DNA from: an uncultured Synergistales bacterium | GTDB taxonomy: Bacteria > Synergistota > Synergistia > Synergistales > Aminobacteriaceae | Assembly: GCA_905236605.1 (NCBI GenBank) | Contig: CAJORD010000132.1 | Location: 1 to 7,538 of the forward strand | Reading direction: 5' to 3' | DNA: 7,538 bases | Shown here: positions 5,585-7,538 of the stretch, in pieces | Numbering within the stretch: the first letter of the stretch is position 1 | Layout of the letters: every line of letters starts with the position of its first letter | Notes under the pieces: model-generated | Told to the model about the DNA's origin: nothing | Databases searched by the model: none | The model's input: the letters and a program-made list of their open reading frames with translations, nothing else | Made by a program: the position numbers and the translations under genes

Positions 5585-6388
5585 TTAGTCAGCGGGCTTG
5601 TAATCTTTCGTGAGAATCAGTCCGACTTGCTTAGCATCTTCGTACGGGTCAGAAAAATCCGTGAAGAGTTTTCTTTCTTCGTTGACTGTGATGCCCGCGC
5701 AAATCATATCGACCTTGCCACTGTTCACAGCCATAAACAAAGAATCGAACGGATAAGCAATAATTTCAAGTTCCATATCGAGCTTGCCCGCGATTAAAGC
5801 GCACATTTCGATATCGATTCCGGTGTAGCCGTCGCCGACTTTAATATCGTAAGGAGGGAAGCCGGATTCAGTCCCAAGATATAATTTTCCGCCTTTCGCG
5901 CCTTTATGTAAGTCAATGTCTTCGGGCTTGGCTGCCGTCGGGTCTTCTTTGTACTTCAACATTATAGCTTCAAGCGAACCGTCGGCCTTGATTTCTGCGA
6001 GAGCTTTGTTGACTTTATCAAGTAATTCTTTGTTACCCTGCTTAAATCCGATTGCGTACTGTTCAACCGTGAGCGGCTCCGGGAGAATTGTGAGAACTTC
6101 GGGATCGTTCTTATAAAACTGGATCGCCGGTGCTTCGTCCATGATCGCGCATTCGATTTTGCCGACCTTGAGAGCCTGCACTACGTCCGTGGCTTTTTCG
6201 TAAGTTGTAAGTTGTTCTTTAGCTTTGTCGCCCAACATGTTTTTCGCAAGTCCTTCGGCGATTGTGCCTCTTTGAGTTCCGATTTTATAATTTACAAAGT
6301 CGCCCGGCTTGGAAATGTTCAGACCGTCAGCAAAGCAAACGCCCGCGCTCAATGCCATAATAAGAACTGCTGTAAGAATCTTTTTCAT
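5585..6388 (-). CDS. Secreted amino-acid-type solute-binding protein (SBP_bac_3) with circularly permuted lobes
   Basis: A 267-residue protein starting at ATG 6388, set by AGGAGG 8 nt upstream; an in-frame TTG at 6409 precedes that site and is rejected. Residues 1-20 are a signal peptide (MKKILTAVLIMALSAGVCFA); the Cys is not in a good lipobox. The mature part carries all landmarks of family-3 binding proteins for ABC uptake of polar amino acids, but in swapped order. First comes what is normally the second lobe: YKIGTQRGTIAE (34-45), VVQALKVGKIECAIMDEAPA (69-88) with the amino-group-binding Asp84, YAIGFKQGN (111-119) and the C-terminal helices to about 147. After a linker rich in Lys, Asp and Pro comes the normal start: KLYLGTESGFPPY (168-180), GYTGIDIEMCALIA (187-200), FDSLFMAVNSGKVDMICAGIT (214-234), Arg239 and FSDPY (245-249), ending at the hinge. 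Total length equals one normal protein. No permease or ATPase gene is adjacent. The key ligand residues are kept, so it is probably functional. Confidence 0.88.
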   Translation of the reverse strand: MKKILTAVLIMALSAGVCFADGLNISKPGDFVNYKIGTQRGTIAEGLAKNMLGDKAKEQLTTYEKATDVVQALKVGKIECAIMDEAPAIQFYKNDPEVLTILPEPLTVEQYAIGFKQGNKELLDKVNKALAEIKADGSLEAIMLKYKEDPTAAKPEDIDLHKGAKGGKLYLGTESGFPPYDIKVGDGYTGIDIEMCALIAGKLDMELEIIAYPFDSLFMAVNSGKVDMICAGITVNEERKLFTDFSDPYEDAKQVGLILTKDYKPAD

Positions 6389-6396
6389 GATTTTTT

Positions 6397-6402
6397 CCTC
6401 CT
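6397..6402 (-). promoter_or_regulatory. Consensus ribosome binding site of the binding-protein gene
   Basis: The minus strand reads AGGAGG, then 8 nt (AAAAAATC), then ATG. It is one of the two best sites in the window and suits a highly expressed periplasmic or surface binding protein. Confidence 0.85.
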
Positions 6403-6425
6403 GTTTCAAAATTTCAATGTCGGAT

Positions 6426-6453
6426 ATTATACAGAATTTTTTGATTATGTAAA
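6426..6453 (-). promoter_or_regulatory. Sigma-70-type promoter of the binding-protein gene
   Basis: On the minus strand TTTACA (6448-6453) and TATAAT (6426-6431) are separated by 16 bp of A/T-rich sequence. The start point would be near 6419, giving a leader of about 30 nt with the AGGAGG site inside it. Confidence 0.65.
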
Positions 6454-6506
6454 TATATTTTTATAAATTAAATTTAGAGTAAACTTTTATTTCATTGAGT
6501 GCCGAG

Positions 6507-6512
6507 TATAAT
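6507..6512 (+). promoter_or_regulatory. -10 box giving a probably leaderless mRNA for the phosphopantetheinyl transferase gene
   Basis: TATAAT ends only 7 nt before the ATG at 6520 and no Shine-Dalgarno sequence is present. The layout AGTATAAT, 7 to 9 nt, ATG is the same as before the Mrr-like gene at 590. The -35 region is weak (TTTTAT at 6485-6490, spacer 16). Confidence 0.5.
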
Positions 6513-6519
6513 TCTAAAA

Positions 6520-7134
6520 ATGAAAACAGAAGTTTACTTATTAAATATAGCTGAACGATTAGAAAATCCCGTTGATGAATTTCTAAAATTTTTTTCTGAT
6601 GAACGAGTCGAGAAAATTTTGCGCTACAAATTTAATTCTGACAGAAGCAGAACTGTATTCGCGGAGCTGTTAGCAAAAAAATTAATCGCAAAGCGGACAG
6701 GAAAGAATTTCATTGACGTTAAGATTTTTCGAGACAACGAAGGCCGCCCTTATTGTGAAGAACCAGGAATTTATTTTAGTCTTTCACATTCTGCTTCGTG
6801 GGTAGCGTGCAGCATCGGCGACTCAAGAAACGGAATTGACATTGAAGTTTTAGATCGCAAGATGGATTTTAGAATCGCGAAGAGATTTTTTCTCCTGAGT
6901 GAGTTTGCTATTTTGGAATCTCTTGATGAAACTGAACGAGCAAAAAAATTTTTTGAGTTTTGGACACTCAAAGAGGCGTGCTTAAAATGTTTCAGCTTAC
7001 ACGAATGGAGCAAGGTTGACTGTGAAAAATTAATTCGCGACGGTCAAGGTAAAAATTTTAATTTGCCCGGTGCGATTGTCGGGGTGTGTTGTGAGAATGG
7101 TGATATACACGAGAAATTTTTTATGCTAAATTAA
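6520..7134 (+). CDS. Sfp-type 4'-phosphopantetheinyl transferase
   Basis: A 204-residue enzyme that moves the phosphopantetheine arm of coenzyme A onto a conserved Ser of acyl or peptidyl carrier proteins, turning apo forms into holo forms in the cytoplasm. Family motifs are clear: GRPYCEEPGIYFSLSHS (75-91), GIDIE (105-109) with the Mg-binding Asp107 and Glu109, and FWTLKEACLK (147-156) with Glu152. The length fits a compact Sfp-group enzyme (Sfp itself is about 220 residues), and the set of catalytic residues is complete. The ATG at 6520 is chosen over an in-frame GTG at 6499, because a -10 box sits at 6507-6512, between the two codons, and the family's N-terminus begins here. No polyketide, peptide or fatty-acid synthase gene is in view, so its carrier-protein partner is unknown; it may serve the cell's general acyl carrier protein. 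Confidence 0.92.
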   Translation: MKTEVYLLNIAERLENPVDEFLKFFSDERVEKILRYKFNSDRSRTVFAELLAKKLIAKRTGKNFIDVKIFRDNEGRPYCEEPGIYFSLSHSASWVACSIGDSRNGIDIEVLDRKMDFRIAKRFFLLSEFAILESLDETERAKKFFEFWTLKEACLKCFSLHEWSKVDCEKLIRDGQGKNFNLPGAIVGVCCENGDIHEKFFMLN

Positions 7135-7152
7135 GTTGCTAAAAAAAATGTT

Positions 7153-7160
7153 AAAGGAGG
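7153..7160 (+). promoter_or_regulatory. Strong ribosome binding site before the broken lipase-like gene
   Basis: AAAGGAGG lies 7 nt before the first of two adjacent ATG codons (7168 and 7171). It shows where translation of the intact ancestor began, even though the frame now stops after nine codons. Confidence 0.7.
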
Positions 7161-7167
7161 CTTTTTA

Positions 7168-7538
7168 ATGATGAAGTTCAAAAACTTGCGAAACTAATAT
7201 GCGTTTTAGCGGTTGTGTTCCTGTTGTTCGGACAGGCTCAAGCTTCGGTTACGGAAACTATTTCAAATGGTTACACGACCACTTCGGGAGATAAGTTTGC
7301 TTTGGTGAAAGGCGTTTTCCATTCCCCGTCCGGTAGTGCGATGAGATTTTTCTTTTCGGAGGGATTTTTCGCTGAAGATCCCTACACGTATAATCCTCAT
7401 GTAGCGGCGGCCTCGCTTTGTATGGCAATATCGGGCATGTATCGGTGTAAATTTCGGCTGGAAAACTTTAAGCGACGGACGCATATTAATTCCGATTGCG
7501 GTGCGCGGTGCAAACTACGAAAAAGAATGGATCAGCAA
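7168..7538 (+). pseudogene. Secreted lipase-like protein gene, frameshifted and 3'-partial
   Basis: From ATG 7168 the frame reads MMKFKNLRN and stops at 7195. If the A-run at 7180-7184 had six A instead of five, the frame would continue as a clear signal peptide (LAKLICVLAVVFLLFGQAQA) and then a mature domain with KFALVKGVFHSPSGSAMRFF and EDPYTYNPHVAAASLCMAI up to about 7440. There the coding signal jumps back to the first frame, reading IGVNFGWKTLSDGR and LIPIAVRGANYEKEWIS to the right edge. These segments match what I recall of secreted class-3-like lipase proteins of gut Firmicutes. In those I would expect some tens of residues between the SLCMAISG and IGV segments, so a deletion is likely at the second break. 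The Gly-x-Ser-x-Gly nucleophile would lie beyond the window. It is either a decayed gene or a stretch with two sequencing errors; a real deletion favours decay. Confidence 0.68.

Noticed and set aside
7263..7484. Leftward open frame of 73 codons in the last 300 bases
   Set aside because: The rightward strand carries a signal peptide and lipase-like segments here once frameshifts are allowed for; the leftward frame is rich in Arg and Lys and has no features.

Overview
The window is AT-rich bacterial DNA, densely packed, with short intergenic gaps and strong Shine-Dalgarno sites in front of some genes. Low-complexity words such as AAATTTTT recur in and between genes. The protein families and the codon style (many AAA, TTT, ATT codons) would fit an uncultured anaerobic Firmicute of the Negativicutes/Selenomonadales type, or a similar gut or rumen anaerobe. 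This is an inference from style only; no rRNA or other marker gene is present.

Layout from left to right. (1) The 3' part of a CcdA/DsbD-type thiol-disulfide membrane transporter runs in from the left edge (2-550, +). (2) A Mrr-like PD-(D/E)xK domain protein follows (590-1117, +); its expected catalytic Asp and Lys appear replaced, and it lacks a ribosome binding site. (3) A three-gene leftward operon ends tail-to-tail on it: a six-TM membrane protein of unknown function (4158-3508), a WbuB-like GT4 glycosyltransferase (3515-2277) and a WcaC-like GT4 glycosyltransferase (2280-1114). The reading frames overlap, so the three are probably coupled and probably build or modify a surface polysaccharide. 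(4) A 243-bp divergent region holds back-to-back promoters, a tiny ORF that ends at a run of six G, and a palindrome near a second promoter. (5) A protein with an archaeal-type P-loop ATPase domain fused to a cyclic-nucleotide-binding-like domain (4402-5442, +). (6) A bidirectional hairpin terminator (5514-5552). (7) A secreted amino-acid-type solute-binding protein (6388-5585, -) whose two halves are in swapped order, as in a circular permutation. (8) Divergently, an Sfp-type 4'-phosphopantetheinyl transferase (6520-7134, +), with a -10 box so close to the ATG that the transcript is probably leaderless. (9) A broken gene for a secreted lipase-like protein (7168 to the right edge) with an early one-base frameshift in an A-run and a second break near 7440.

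The most unusual items are the ATPase/cNMP fusion with its G-run leader ORF, the circularly permuted binding protein, and the Mrr-like protein without its catalytic residues. Apart from the glycosyltransferase operon, the genes look like independent units. No CRISPR array, tRNA, rRNA, transposase or attachment site was seen. No gene-free stretch exceeds 300 bases.
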